DNA from: JAVJRN01 sp040218415
Lineage (GTDB): Bacteria; Bacteroidota; Bacteroidia; Cytophagales; Cyclobacteriaceae
Reading direction: 5' to 3'
Length of the DNA stretch: 23,682 nucleotides
Assembly (NCBI GenBank): GCA_040218415.1
Contig: JAVJRN010000073.1
Location: 1-23,682 of the forward strand
Part shown: in pieces, positions 1-7,709 of the stretch
Position numbering within the stretch: position 1 is the first letter of the stretch
How the letters are laid out: each line of letters begins with the position of its first letter
Notes under the pieces: generated by a model
What the model was told of the DNA's origin: nothing
The model's input: the letters and a program-made list of their open reading frames with translations, nothing else
The model's database searches: none
Made by a program: the position numbers and the translations under genes

Positions 1-810
1 ATTCCCTCCCAAATTCCCAAGAACAGATATTGAGTCTATACCATCTGAAACACTATAACCAAAATCATAACGTATTATCACACCATTTTCTTGATTCACA
101 TATCCGAAATATTTTTCACCTTCTTTCTCGAACCTAGAGGAGGTAGGATTATTAGACTCGGATATCTCAGTAATTGATGGTTCACTATAAAGCGAGTCAA
201 TTCCAAAGTCTAATAACAAAACCTTACTATTAGTATAACTCGACAGTAAACCAAACCAACGTGAACCCTCTTGAACCAAAGAAACACCAAAAGGCTTGTT
301 TATCAATTGGTTTCCTTCGCCGATAGTTAAAACTTCGGGTACATTGGTGATAGTCCCTTTAAACCGGATCAAGCTCACCTTATTATTACCCCAACTACTG
401 ATTATCGCGACCTTATCCACTCCATCCTCCTTCAAATCTATACCGCGAAGTGTCTGCCAACCATCCAGATTACCTAAATTTTCACTAGTCAGAGTACCAC
501 CTGCTATGTCAGTACCGAAATTCACACGATAAAGATTACGCCCGATATCAATAACTAAGCCATACCAAGTACCGGATTCATTAAATAACCTTATATCTTT
601 AAAAGCACTCCATACATCTCCACTAATAGCCACGGTAGTTACCGAAGGCTCCATAGAAAGATCTGATCCGAAATTTAACAAATACATTTGGCCATTAGAA
701 CGATCTCCAATAAACCCGAACCAATTCCCCTTATCATAGACCATTTCAAAGCCTTCAGAATTCGATATCCCTGCAACCGGCGTAAAGTCAGCCGCAATTT
801 CAGGTAGTCC
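1..810 (-). repeat. Second propeller-like block, cut by the window edge
   Basis: Residues about 787-1056 of the large secreted protein repeat the pattern of block 1 (NWFGFIG, TWYGLVI, RWFGLLS, KYFGYVN and their LLNF/LYRVNF/LLLDF partners). Five repeats are visible; a sixth and the closing PKD half would lie beyond base 1. The block follows a second WDFC half-PKD, so it copies the arrangement of block 1. Confidence 0.6.
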
Positions 811-3168
811 TGATAGAGACTCGAAACAAAAATCCCACAAATAATTTTCAGCATCTAAAGAACTGTTCCTTAATGAAACACTTTCGCCTTTACACACATC
901 CCCAGCTATCGAAAATGAAGCGGTTGGACTTGTGGCGGCTGCAACATTCAATAGCCTAGATAGCTGAGCACTACAACCTTGAGCGGTGTTCACGCTTAGT
1001 GTAATCGTATAACTTCCAGGGTTGGTAAAAGTATAACTAGCTTCTTGGGTGATCGCTGTTCCTAAACCATCGAAATCCCATAGCCACCGTTCAACTCTGT
1101 CTCCCAAAAGAGTTAGATCATTACCTAAAAAACTAACTGGCTTATCTTCTACAGCCGGACCTACGGCAAGGCTTGTTAATGGTTGATCATTGACCTCTAT
1201 TTGTTGGGAAAGCATACTCTCACAGCTACCTTCACTGACAGTAAGCGTTACAGTATAGCTCCCCGCTTCTGTATAGGCATGTGTCGGTGATCGATTATTG
1301 TTGAATACAGATCCATCTCCAAAATCCCAATTATAAGTATAAGATGGAACATCTGATGTGGTATTATTAAATACAATAGATTCACCGAAGCAGTTGTTCG
1401 ACCAATCAAAGGATACTGCCGGACCTTCTTGCAACGTGAGCTGTTGCGTAACAGTATCCACGCAACCCAATGGTAGATTTACATATAAACTGACATTATA
1501 AGTGCCCGTATTTGGAAAAGTAAAGCTTGGATTTTCCAAAGAACTGTCTTCTACCCCATCGCCATCAAAATCCCAACTAAAACTCACAGGACTGCCAAAG
1601 TCATAGATAGTTGTATTACTGAAACTTAATACATTGTTAGAACAAGTAATACCGCTTGGTTTAGTGAAACCAGCCACTGGCTGATTGTATATTTCCACAA
1701 TAGTGTCATACACATTCTCACAATTGCCGTTACTCACCGTTAAGCTTGCCATATAGGAACCCGCACTCGAATACTGATGAGTTGGATTCGCTTCGCCTTC
1801 CAAAATTGTACCATCACCAAAATCCCAACGGTAATTGGTGATATCTCCTGAATTATTAATGGATGTAAAAGTATTGATATTCCCTACGCACTGGTTTCGC
1901 GTGCTGAAAATCACATCAGGTGCTACCTCATCTAAAACCGTAACCGTATCTAATACACGATCAATATTACCATTGGGATGAATGGCCGTCAGCTCTATCA
2001 AATAATCGCCTGAATTGGCATAACTTAGTCCTCTTGGTTCAAAGGACTGAGAGCTTTTCAGAACCAATCCTTCGCATTGATCTTCGAAAATGACCTTAGA
2101 TAGGTTTCTATCAAATAACCCCACATAAAACGCTGACCAATTAGCTTGATCCTTTACAAGCGAGAGTCCCCAAGTATTACTTAGTTGACCGCCCAAATTG
2201 CCAAGAGATTCTACCGAAGGAGAAGCTGATAATCCATTGGTAAACTTAAGTCTGCTGAGATTGCCACCCGTACCACGGGTTACAAAACCATAATAAAGTC
2301 CGCCATCCTTTACAATACTCAGTCCTGCCGCTCCGGTAATCGTTGCAAGTTCATTAATCACAGGTGCGGAGGTAAGCCCATTCTCAAAGGTCATCCGCAG
2401 CAGCTTATTATTGCCACTACTTGTCGAAAACCCATACCACACACCATTATCTTCCAATAGCTCCAACTTAATAGGGGTTGAAATCAGACTATTCCCCGAC
2501 CCAAAACTCAATACATCTGCGCTTGCAGGTGTGTTGGTAATGCTGGAACCAAAATCAACTAGACTGTAAAAGCCGTTGGTAGATGAGCTGACCAACAACT
2601 TAACATTTGAGCCATCTTTAACAATACTCAAACCATACACACTTCCCCAACCAGCTAAGTCTCCAAGGTTCTCTACCAATGGCAAAGCTCCAAGACCCTT
2701 GGTAAAGCTTAATCTCAATAAACTACCGCTGTTTGACAGCCCAACCAAACCGTACCATATACCAGCCTCTTGGTAAAATTTAATATCTCCAGGACTTCCT
2801 CCCAAGTTACCATATTCATCATACTCCTGCGGTGCTGCTGATAAGCCACGACCAAATTCAAGCCGCAACAACTTACTATTGTCTAAGCTGCTTACGAACG
2901 CATGCCAAATACCCGAGTCATAGACCATCTCTGTTCCAACGGCTATATTTGTTCTATTCAATGTAAGGACGCGGGATGTACTGGCCAAATTATTCAGGCC
3001 GTCGTGGCAAAAATCCCACAAATAACTCTCTGCATCTATTGAGGTATTTGTGAAGACTACCTCCTCTCCCTTGCACACATCTCCATCTAATGAAAATGAA
3101 GCCCTTTGCCCAAACAAAGTTTGAGATAAAAATAGTGCCGCTATAAGGAATGGGTCACGAAACGTCAT
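1..3168 (-). CDS. Secreted PKD / beta-propeller-like repeat protein, 3' end outside window
   Basis: This is an uninterrupted reading frame of 1056 codons that runs off the left edge, so the C-terminus (and any type IX secretion sorting domain) is not visible. It starts at ATG 3168 with a clear signal peptide (MTFRDPFLIAALFLSQTLFG). Architecture: residues 23-54 are the first half of a PKD domain, ending in WDFC; residues about 57-364 form six imperfect repeats of about 50 residues (W/Y-Y-G-hydrophobic, then LLRLxF, then LGNLGG), which look like a six-bladed propeller; residues about 370-411 are the missing second half of that PKD domain (YANSGDYLIEL); residues about 416-742 are four complete PKD repeats with WDFGDG-type and Y..G.Y.V.L.V motifs; residues about 750-781 are another PKD first half (GDVCKGE ... 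WDFC), followed by a second propeller-like block cut by the window edge. The start overlaps the upstream glycosyltransferase by 14 bases. A cell-surface or adhesin role is inference. Confidence 0.88.
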   Translation of the reverse strand, partial: MTFRDPFLIAALFLSQTLFGQRASFSLDGDVCKGEEVVFTNTSIDAESYLWDFCHDGLNNLASTSRVLTLNRTNIAVGTEMVYDSGIWHAFVSSLDNSKLLRLEFGRGLSAAPQEYDEYGNLGGSPGDIKFYQEAGIWYGLVGLSNSGSLLRLSFTKGLGALPLVENLGDLAGWGSVYGLSIVKDGSNVKLLVSSSTNGFYSLVDFGSSITNTPASADVLSFGSGNSLISTPIKLELLEDNGVWYGFSTSSGNNKLLRMTFENGLTSAPVINELATITGAAGLSIVKDGGLYYGFVTRGTGGNLSRLKFTNGLSASPSVESLGNLGGQLSNTWGLSLVKDQANWSAFYVGLFDRNLSKVIFEDQCEGLVLKSSQSFEPRGLSYANSGDYLIELTAIHPNGNIDRVLDTVTVLDEVAPDVIFSTRNQCVGNINTFTSINNSGDITNYRWDFGDGTILEGEANPTHQYSSAGSYMASLTVSNGNCENVYDTIVEIYNQPVAGFTKPSGITCSNNVLSFSNTTIYDFGSPVSFSWDFDGDGVEDSSLENPSFTFPNTGTYNVSLYVNLPLGCVDTVTQQLTLQEGPAVSFDWSNNCFGESIVFNNTTSDVPSYTYNWDFGDGSVFNNNRSPTHAYTEAGSYTVTLTVSEGSCESMLSQQIEVNDQPLTSLAVGPAVEDKPVSFLGNDLTLLGDRVERWLWDFDGLGTAITQEASYTFTNPGSYTITLSVNTAQGCSAQLSRLLNVAAATSPTASFSIAGDVCKGESVSLRNSSLDAENYLWDFCFESLSGLPEIAADFTPVAGISNSEGFEMVYDKGNWFGFIGDRSNGQMYLLNFGSDLSMEPSVTTVAISGDVWSAFKDIRLFNESGTWYGLVIDIGRNLYRVNFGTDIAGGTLTSENLGNLDGWQTLRGIDLKEDGVDKVAIISSWGNNKVSLIRFKGTITNVPEVLTIGEGNQLINKPFGVSLVQEGSRWFGLLSSYTNSKVLLLDFGIDSLYSEPSITEISESNNPTSSRFEKEGEKYFGYVNQENGVIIRYDFGYSVSDGIDSISVLGNLGGN
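934..1923 (-). repeat. Four tandem PKD repeats
   Basis: Residues about 416-742 of the large secreted protein contain four consecutive PKD units. Their core motifs are RWDFGDG, SWDFDGDG, NWDFGDG and LWDFDGLG, each followed by a Y/F..xG.Y..(S/T)L.V strand. Most carry a cysteine near the start and one near the end (for example NQC...NGNC), suggesting one disulfide per domain. Confidence 0.8.
2077..3000 (-). repeat. Six propeller-like repeats inserted in a PKD domain (block 1)
   Basis: Within the large secreted protein, residues about 57-364 contain six units of about 50 residues. The recurring pattern is an aromatic-rich strand (IWYGLVG, VWYGFST, LYYGFVT), then LLRLSF / LLRMTF / LSRLKF, then a G-L-S/T-A-x-P loop and a LGNLGG-like turn. 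They sit between the WDF strand and the Y..G.Y strand of one PKD domain. The propeller fold is inferred from repeat length and number. Confidence 0.65.
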
Positions 3169-4303
3169 AGATCATGTCCATTATTCTTTTACCAAAATCT
3201 ATTTGCAATTCGGAATAGTTTACATCGAGCTTTGAAACTCTTCCTTCCAATGCTTCTTCGATTTTATGACTCAAAGACTCAACACTATTCGTGTTAAAAA
3301 AGCCATCATAATCCTCAGGTAACTGTTCCTTGTGCACTTCAAGATTAGACACAACAATGCACTTATTTAATACTTTGGCATCCTCGACCACTGTACTCCA
3401 TCCTTCAAATTGAGACGGCTGAATGATCGCCATTGCCTCTTTCATTAAGATTAACTGATCCGTTCTCGGAATAAAACCCAGAAAAATAATGGAATCCGCC
3501 AAGCCCAATTCTTCTGCCAAATCCGATAATTCCTTAAAAAATAATGGATTTCTATCATCCACGGTCTTCCCTGTGAAAACCACTTTTATAGACAAGCCCT
3601 TGGCTTTAATATCGGCAATTGCCCTGAGCAAGATTTTATGCCCTTTATGAGCCCAAAATTGATTACAACAAATCAAGAATGGCGAACTAAGACCATACTT
3701 ATGCAAAATAGAGGATGTATCAATGCCCTCAATACTTGGTATTGATACTGCAAAAGGAATTACGTAATTCTTAGAATTATTTTCAGGATAAAATTTTTTG
3801 TAATCATTAAGTGCAGATTGACTGCTCAATACAAGAATGGTTTCATTTTGCGCAAATCTGAGATGCTCCTTTCTCCTTCTTTCAATTTCAAACTCCGAAA
3901 AAAATTCTGGGAAATATTTTTCCTGAAAATCTGGAACCCAAAAAACGGAGGTTTTCATCTTGTAAAAATGAAACGAACTAGGATTTGGAAAGATGACATC
4001 TACATCGCTATCAAAACCTGGAGATAATAAATACCTACCTGTTATCAAATAATTTAATCTATTTAGAATTCGATCAATTATGCTGCGATCACTCTCAATG
4101 AAGACAATATCAATCAAATCAGCAAAATCCTTAGCTAAAATGGCCTTATGAGAAGATTCATTGAACACATAAACTCTTATCTGGGGCTGATCAGAACTGG
4201 GTAAAGTAAATAAACATGAAATCAAATTTTCAATGTAATAGCTTCCCCCTATCCAAGCTTCATTATAACCATAAATAAGCCCTAAAACCTTTCTTTTGCC
4301 CAT
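3155..4303 (-). CDS. Glycosyltransferase family 4 (GT-B fold)
   Basis: A 382-residue protein of normal length for a GT4 retaining glycosyltransferase, which moves a sugar from a nucleotide-sugar donor to a lipid-linked glycan at the inner face of the membrane. The N-terminal domain has the glycine loop (WIGGSYYIENL). The C-terminal donor-binding domain begins at FLICCNQFWAHKGH and contains VVFTGK, IIFLGFI and the acid pair motif PSQFEGWSTVVEDA, the EGWSTVVE variant of the GT4 E-x7-E signature. Start at ATG 4303 overlaps the end of the upstream epimerase by 22 bases, and its own stop overlaps the PKD protein start by 14 bases, so the three are probably translationally coupled. Donor and acceptor cannot be read from sequence. 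Confidence 0.92.
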   Translation of the reverse strand: MGKRKVLGLIYGYNEAWIGGSYYIENLISCLFTLPSSDQPQIRVYVFNESSHKAILAKDFADLIDIVFIESDRSIIDRILNRLNYLITGRYLLSPGFDSDVDVIFPNPSSFHFYKMKTSVFWVPDFQEKYFPEFFSEFEIERRRKEHLRFAQNETILVLSSQSALNDYKKFYPENNSKNYVIPFAVSIPSIEGIDTSSILHKYGLSSPFLICCNQFWAHKGHKILLRAIADIKAKGLSIKVVFTGKTVDDRNPLFFKELSDLAEELGLADSIIFLGFIPRTDQLILMKEAMAIIQPSQFEGWSTVVEDAKVLNKCIVVSNLEVHKEQLPEDYDGFFNTNSVESLSHKIEEALEGRVSKLDVNYSELQIDFGKRIMDMIYDVS

Positions 4304-5178
4304 TCTGCATATATTTTAAGTCCCGTATCCAAAGATATTGTAGGTGTAAACCCCAAACTTACCAGCTTAGAAATATCCGCTCTCCAATTATCTGGGTCTC
4401 CGATACGCGCATTTTTAGAAAAAAGAATCTCTCCTTCCCAGCCAAGTGCTTTGGCAAATTTTGATGCCAGATCTGTAATGGTAGTTTCTGAACCAGTTGC
4501 CACGTTGATTACGGTATTTTCAAATGATGGTTGCTCCGAAACGACTCGAATCGCGGAGACCAAATCTTGAACATGAATAAAATCCCTAGTCTCATTTCCA
4601 GTACCAAAAAGTTCAATTTTACTGGATCGCTTCATTTTATGATAGAGATCCCATACAATTTGTTTTTTGAGACCTTCTCCATATGCCGAAAATATCCTTA
4701 AACTCACCGTTTGAATTTGATGAAGATCAGTGAACTGAGATAAAATTAGCTCACTCAATTTTTTGTGATAACCATAGGGAGATATAGGATGAGCAGGCAT
4801 AGATTCCACAAGTGGAAGAGCAGTAGGGTTCCCGTATACGGCCGCACTGCTTAAATTAACAAATCTACACTGAGGTTGATATTTCGAAAGTGAATGTAAC
4901 ATTCTTTGCACATTAGTCACATTTAATTGAAAATCTCGTGCTTGGTTTTTAAAAGAGTCAGCTACGGATGCAGCTCCAGAGCAATTAACACAAATATCAA
5001 AAGGTCTTAATGAAAAAATATGATCAAAATCTGCATCTAACACACTTACCTGTATATAATACTCATTACCATAATCGGTATGTACATCGCACTCCGTGAC
5101 GGAATCGCCTTTTTCCCTCAAATATATGGTCAAATTAGCGCCAATAAACCCTTTAGAACCTATTACTAAAAATTTCAT
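4282..5178 (-). CDS. NAD(P)-dependent sugar epimerase/dehydratase (extended SDR)
   Basis: This 298-residue protein has the Rossmann motif GSKGFIG at residues 7-13, the catalytic serine region LSSAAVYG at 109-116 and the YxxxK pair at Y135/K139. The later segment ETRDFIHVQDL is typical of nucleotide-sugar epimerases and dehydratases. It most likely interconverts or modifies a nucleotide-activated sugar in the cytoplasm for the glycosyltransferases around it. Exact substrate is unknown; UDP-glucose 4-epimerase-like or GDP/dTDP-sugar activities are all possible. ATG 5178 overlaps the methyltransferase stop by four bases (ATGA), indicating coupling. Confidence 0.93.
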   Translation of the reverse strand: MKFLVIGSKGFIGANLTIYLREKGDSVTECDVHTDYGNEYYIQVSVLDADFDHIFSLRPFDICVNCSGAASVADSFKNQARDFQLNVTNVQRMLHSLSKYQPQCRFVNLSSAAVYGNPTALPLVESMPAHPISPYGYHKKLSELILSQFTDLHQIQTVSLRIFSAYGEGLKKQIVWDLYHKMKRSSKIELFGTGNETRDFIHVQDLVSAIRVVSEQPSFENTVINVATGSETTITDLASKFAKALGWEGEILFSKNARIGDPDNWRADISKLVSLGFTPTISLDTGLKIYAEWAKERF

Positions 5179-6044
5179 GTTTTTATTGCAATGTAACTAT
5201 ACATTCTACCTGGGTATCTTTCTTCTACACGCCATTTGATCGGATCATATCTGAAAATCCGGTACAAACTCAAAACAAAGGCCAATCGGCCGATCAGTCC
5301 CAGTTTGTGCATAAGTCTTTTCTTTAAAGCATCAAGTTCTTTGTTTGCATTTTGTTCCAAACTTTCCAAAGTAAAGGGTGCCAGATTTATGATTGAATCA
5401 AAATATTTTATTTCATGTTCAATATTTAATCCTGCATATTCAAGAGCTCTTCGATATTCAAACGGTCGAAATGCATTTTCTCCTCCGTAAAATTTATGTA
5501 AATGATGTTGTTTCAAAAAGAGTTCCTTGTCCCTTCTATTAAAAATCACATGATCCCTAACAGTAAAGTACACGCCCCCTTTTCTTAAAAAACGACTTGT
5601 GTTTTTAACAAAGGAAGTCAAATCATTAGCATGGTGCATGGCTTGACGTACAAAAACCACATCGAATACTCGTCTATCAACTTCTAAATCTTCAGCAAAT
5701 GCAACAACAACTTCTAAGCTATCGAGACCATAGCTATCCTTTAAAAATTCGATCGCTCCAGATCCAACATGATTACTCTCATCAGGCTCAAGTGCAAGAA
5801 CTTCATAACCGTCTAAGGCAAAGTTTATAGAGGTAATACCGTTTCCAGCCCCAATATCCAGTATCTTGATTTTTTTATCCGAACCGAAATATTGAAACAA
5901 GTATTTCTGAATCTCTTGATATTCTAATGAAGTTCTATATCTCTCAACATTGGATTTTAGATCCTCGGATAAATAAGCATCCTCAATCAGTTGGGATAAG
6001 TCATTTGAATTCCTTGCTAATAAAACTGCCTGCTCCCAAGTCAT
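5175..6044 (-). CDS. Class I SAM-dependent methyltransferase
   Basis: A 289-residue protein with methyltransferase motif I ILDIGAGNG at residues 61-69, an acidic ribose-binding end of strand 2 (ALEPDE) and the post-motif II segment VVFVRQAMHHAND, followed by FLRKGGVYFTVRDH. These are standard for the Methyltransf_11/25 families. The extra C-terminal portion of about 90 residues probably recognises the acceptor. Set between a sugar epimerase and a hexapeptide acetyltransferase with ATGA overlaps on both sides, it most likely O- or C-methylates a sugar of the polysaccharide or its nucleotide-sugar precursor. This role is inference from context. Confidence 0.9.
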   Translation of the reverse strand: MTWEQAVLLARNSNDLSQLIEDAYLSEDLKSNVERYRTSLEYQEIQKYLFQYFGSDKKIKILDIGAGNGITSINFALDGYEVLALEPDESNHVGSGAIEFLKDSYGLDSLEVVVAFAEDLEVDRRVFDVVFVRQAMHHANDLTSFVKNTSRFLRKGGVYFTVRDHVIFNRRDKELFLKQHHLHKFYGGENAFRPFEYRRALEYAGLNIEHEIKYFDSIINLAPFTLESLEQNANKELDALKKRLMHKLGLIGRLAFVLSLYRIFRYDPIKWRVEERYPGRMYSYIAIKT

Positions 6045-6658
6045 TTTTCTAAATTTTTAATGAATCTCGCTGGATTTCCTCCAACTAGTGTGTATGCAGC
6101 GACATGCTTTGTTACCACGCTCCCTGAAGCAACAATAGCACCTTCTCCTATGGTTACACCTTTTAAGATTATACTGTTGAATCCTATCCAAGCTTTATCT
6201 TCAATATGTATCGGTAAACTTTTTATAGAATCCCATTTTTTTTCAAACCCTACTTTACCCATCATTAAGGATTTCCTCCATTCTTGTACGTCATTCTCTC
6301 TTTCTTTCCAAAATAATGAGTGAGCGTCTGTGTCGATCAACGTACATCCCCACGAAATCAAGACATCCTGACCTATTGAAATATCTGTAGTACAAACAAT
6401 TAGGCTTGATCCTATATAGCTTCTATTCCCAATTGCTAAATTACCAAAGGCATTCTCAAATACTATTCGACACTCCATGACACAATTACTTCCAATTTTC
6501 AATCTTTTAATTTGATTATCGAAGTAGTTGGCCCTGTTTTCTAATTGCAATCTATCAATCAATGAACCCTCACCTATAACAGCTATTTGTGCTAATTGAT
6601 CTCTATTTCTAAGGTGAAAATATTTGCTTATAAAATATTTAAGTCTAGTCATTAACAT
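6041..6658 (-). CDS. Hexapeptide-repeat (left-handed beta-helix) acyltransferase
   Basis: A 205-residue protein with imperfect hexapeptide repeats (for example LAIGNRSYIGSSLIV, ISIGQDVLIS, VTIGEGAIVASGSVV) and the closing motif VGGNPARFIKN found in sugar O- and N-acetyltransferases of the NodL/WcaF/maltose acetyltransferase kind. The candidate catalytic histidine is in DTDAHS. It likely transfers an acetyl group from acetyl-CoA to a sugar hydroxyl or amino group. The start used is ATG 6658; an ATG two codons later (6652) is equally possible. It overlaps the upstream glycosyltransferase by 14 bases and the downstream methyltransferase by four. Confidence 0.92.
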   Translation of the reverse strand: MLMTRLKYFISKYFHLRNRDQLAQIAVIGEGSLIDRLQLENRANYFDNQIKRLKIGSNCVMECRIVFENAFGNLAIGNRSYIGSSLIVCTTDISIGQDVLISWGCTLIDTDAHSLFWKERENDVQEWRKSLMMGKVGFEKKWDSIKSLPIHIEDKAWIGFNSIILKGVTIGEGAIVASGSVVTKHVAAYTLVGGNPARFIKNLEK

Positions 6659-7565
6659 CTTTATTCCTTTTCACCAATCTATTTGTTCTTATCACTTTTT
6701 TGAGTTTTTTGATCAGTGATATTCTAGGCTGATAATATTTATCAAAAGTAAAGCGGTCTTTTTTTGTTGATATTTCGGGTTTATTATCGATCGGATGATG
6801 AACGTTTTCTATTGTTCCTCTTGTCATAAATAGCAAAGGGTTCTTATCCCCTTCTGAAAAATGTACACCTGAAGCACCTATATTCGAAACCAAATTAACT
6901 TGAGGCAGTATTGCTACTCCCTGATTTAAAAACAATGTCAATTGCCAGCTCACGTCCCAATTGACATTTTCGTGATTTAATTTTTTTTTCCAAAAATGAC
7001 TCTCTCTTTTATCCAAATGTGCTAAATCAGATAAATCAATGAGTTGATCTTGATTTGTTTCAAATTTACTCCATCTATCGCTCCATGAAGCCCAACCCCA
7101 ACTATGAGAATATTTCGAAAAATAGTAACTATGATCATTCTCGATATTATCCTGAAAATTATTACCAGAAATATGCATAATATTTGGAACTGATCGAAAT
7201 CGATCTAAAAGAATTGAACAAAAATTAAAAAATGTTTCATCTGGAAGGCAATCATCTTCAAGAATTATTCCATCCTTAACAGAATCAAAAAACCAAGTAA
7301 TTGACTCAGGAATAGCCACATCACACCCTAAGTTAACCTCCCGAAACAGTGTCTTTACCTCACAATTCCAATCGATCTGAGACATTGCCCAATCCCTACA
7401 TTCAGCACATTTCTCTCGATCATTTTCGTTTCCTGTTCTCGGACCATCCGCACCTATGAAAAGTTGTTTTGGCCTTTGCGCCTTGATCTGCGGGAAGGTT
7501 TGCTTCACAAGGTCAGGCCTATTGAACATCAAATAAAGAATAGGGGTTTGTAGCTGTGCTTTCAT
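6645..7565 (-). CDS. GT-A type glycosyltransferase
   Basis: A 306-residue protein whose start (LYLMFNRPDLVKQTF, then LFIGADGPR) and metal-binding acidic motif ILEDDCLP at residues 101-108 match the nucleotide-diphospho-sugar transferase fold often annotated as HlpA-like sugar transferase. After the acidic motif come HISGNNF and WGWASW, typical of this family, and a conserved-looking DVSWQL segment. It probably adds one sugar to the glycan on the cytoplasmic side. Its coding strand contains an A9 tract at 6981-6989 in the codons for KKK, which is prone to slippage. It has 144 bases of upstream non-coding DNA with a promoter candidate, so it may head the operon running to base 1. Confidence 0.88.
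   Translation of the reverse strand: MKAQLQTPILYLMFNRPDLVKQTFPQIKAQRPKQLFIGADGPRTGNENDREKCAECRDWAMSQIDWNCEVKTLFREVNLGCDVAIPESITWFFDSVKDGIILEDDCLPDETFFNFCSILLDRFRSVPNIMHISGNNFQDNIENDHSYYFSKYSHSWGWASWSDRWSKFETNQDQLIDLSDLAHLDKRESHFWKKKLNHENVNWDVSWQLTLFLNQGVAILPQVNLVSNIGASGVHFSEGDKNPLLFMTRGTIENVHHPIDNKPEISTKKDRFTFDKYYQPRISLIKKLKKVIRTNRLVKRNKDVND
6981..6989 (-). repeat. A9 homopolymer inside a glycosyltransferase gene
   Basis: Nine consecutive A on the coding strand encode three lysines (FWKKKL). A single-base slip would frameshift the gene. In an AT-rich genome such tracts are not rare, so the significance is uncertain. Confidence 0.6.
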
Positions 7566-7623
7566 CAGACAATAAAGTTAGCCCATTCAATGATGAATGA
7601 ATAAATATTCGATCAATTCCACT

Positions 7624-7655
7624 TAAACTTAGGTCAGTTTTTACAACGTCTCAAA
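7624..7655 (-). promoter_or_regulatory. Candidate Bacteroidota promoter
   Basis: On the minus strand a TTTG box (7655-7652) is followed after 20 bases by TAAGTTTA (7631-7624), seven of eight matches to the Bacteroidota -7 consensus TAnnTTTG with the known 19-21 base spacing. It would give a leader of about 50 bases before the glycosyltransferase start at 7565. Confidence 0.4.
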
Positions 7656-7709
7656 TTATTCACTTTAACCAATTAGTTAGCATCTCTGCAACAAAGCTAC
7701 ATTCAAGAT

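Noticed and set aside
934..1923. Regular repeats that might suggest a CRISPR or satellite array
   Set aside because: The repetition is at protein level (PKD domains of about 80 residues) and the DNA repeats are strongly diverged.
2576..2776. 66-residue plus-strand ORF
   Set aside because: It is a shadow of the PKD/propeller gene, which shows strong repeat motifs on the minus strand.
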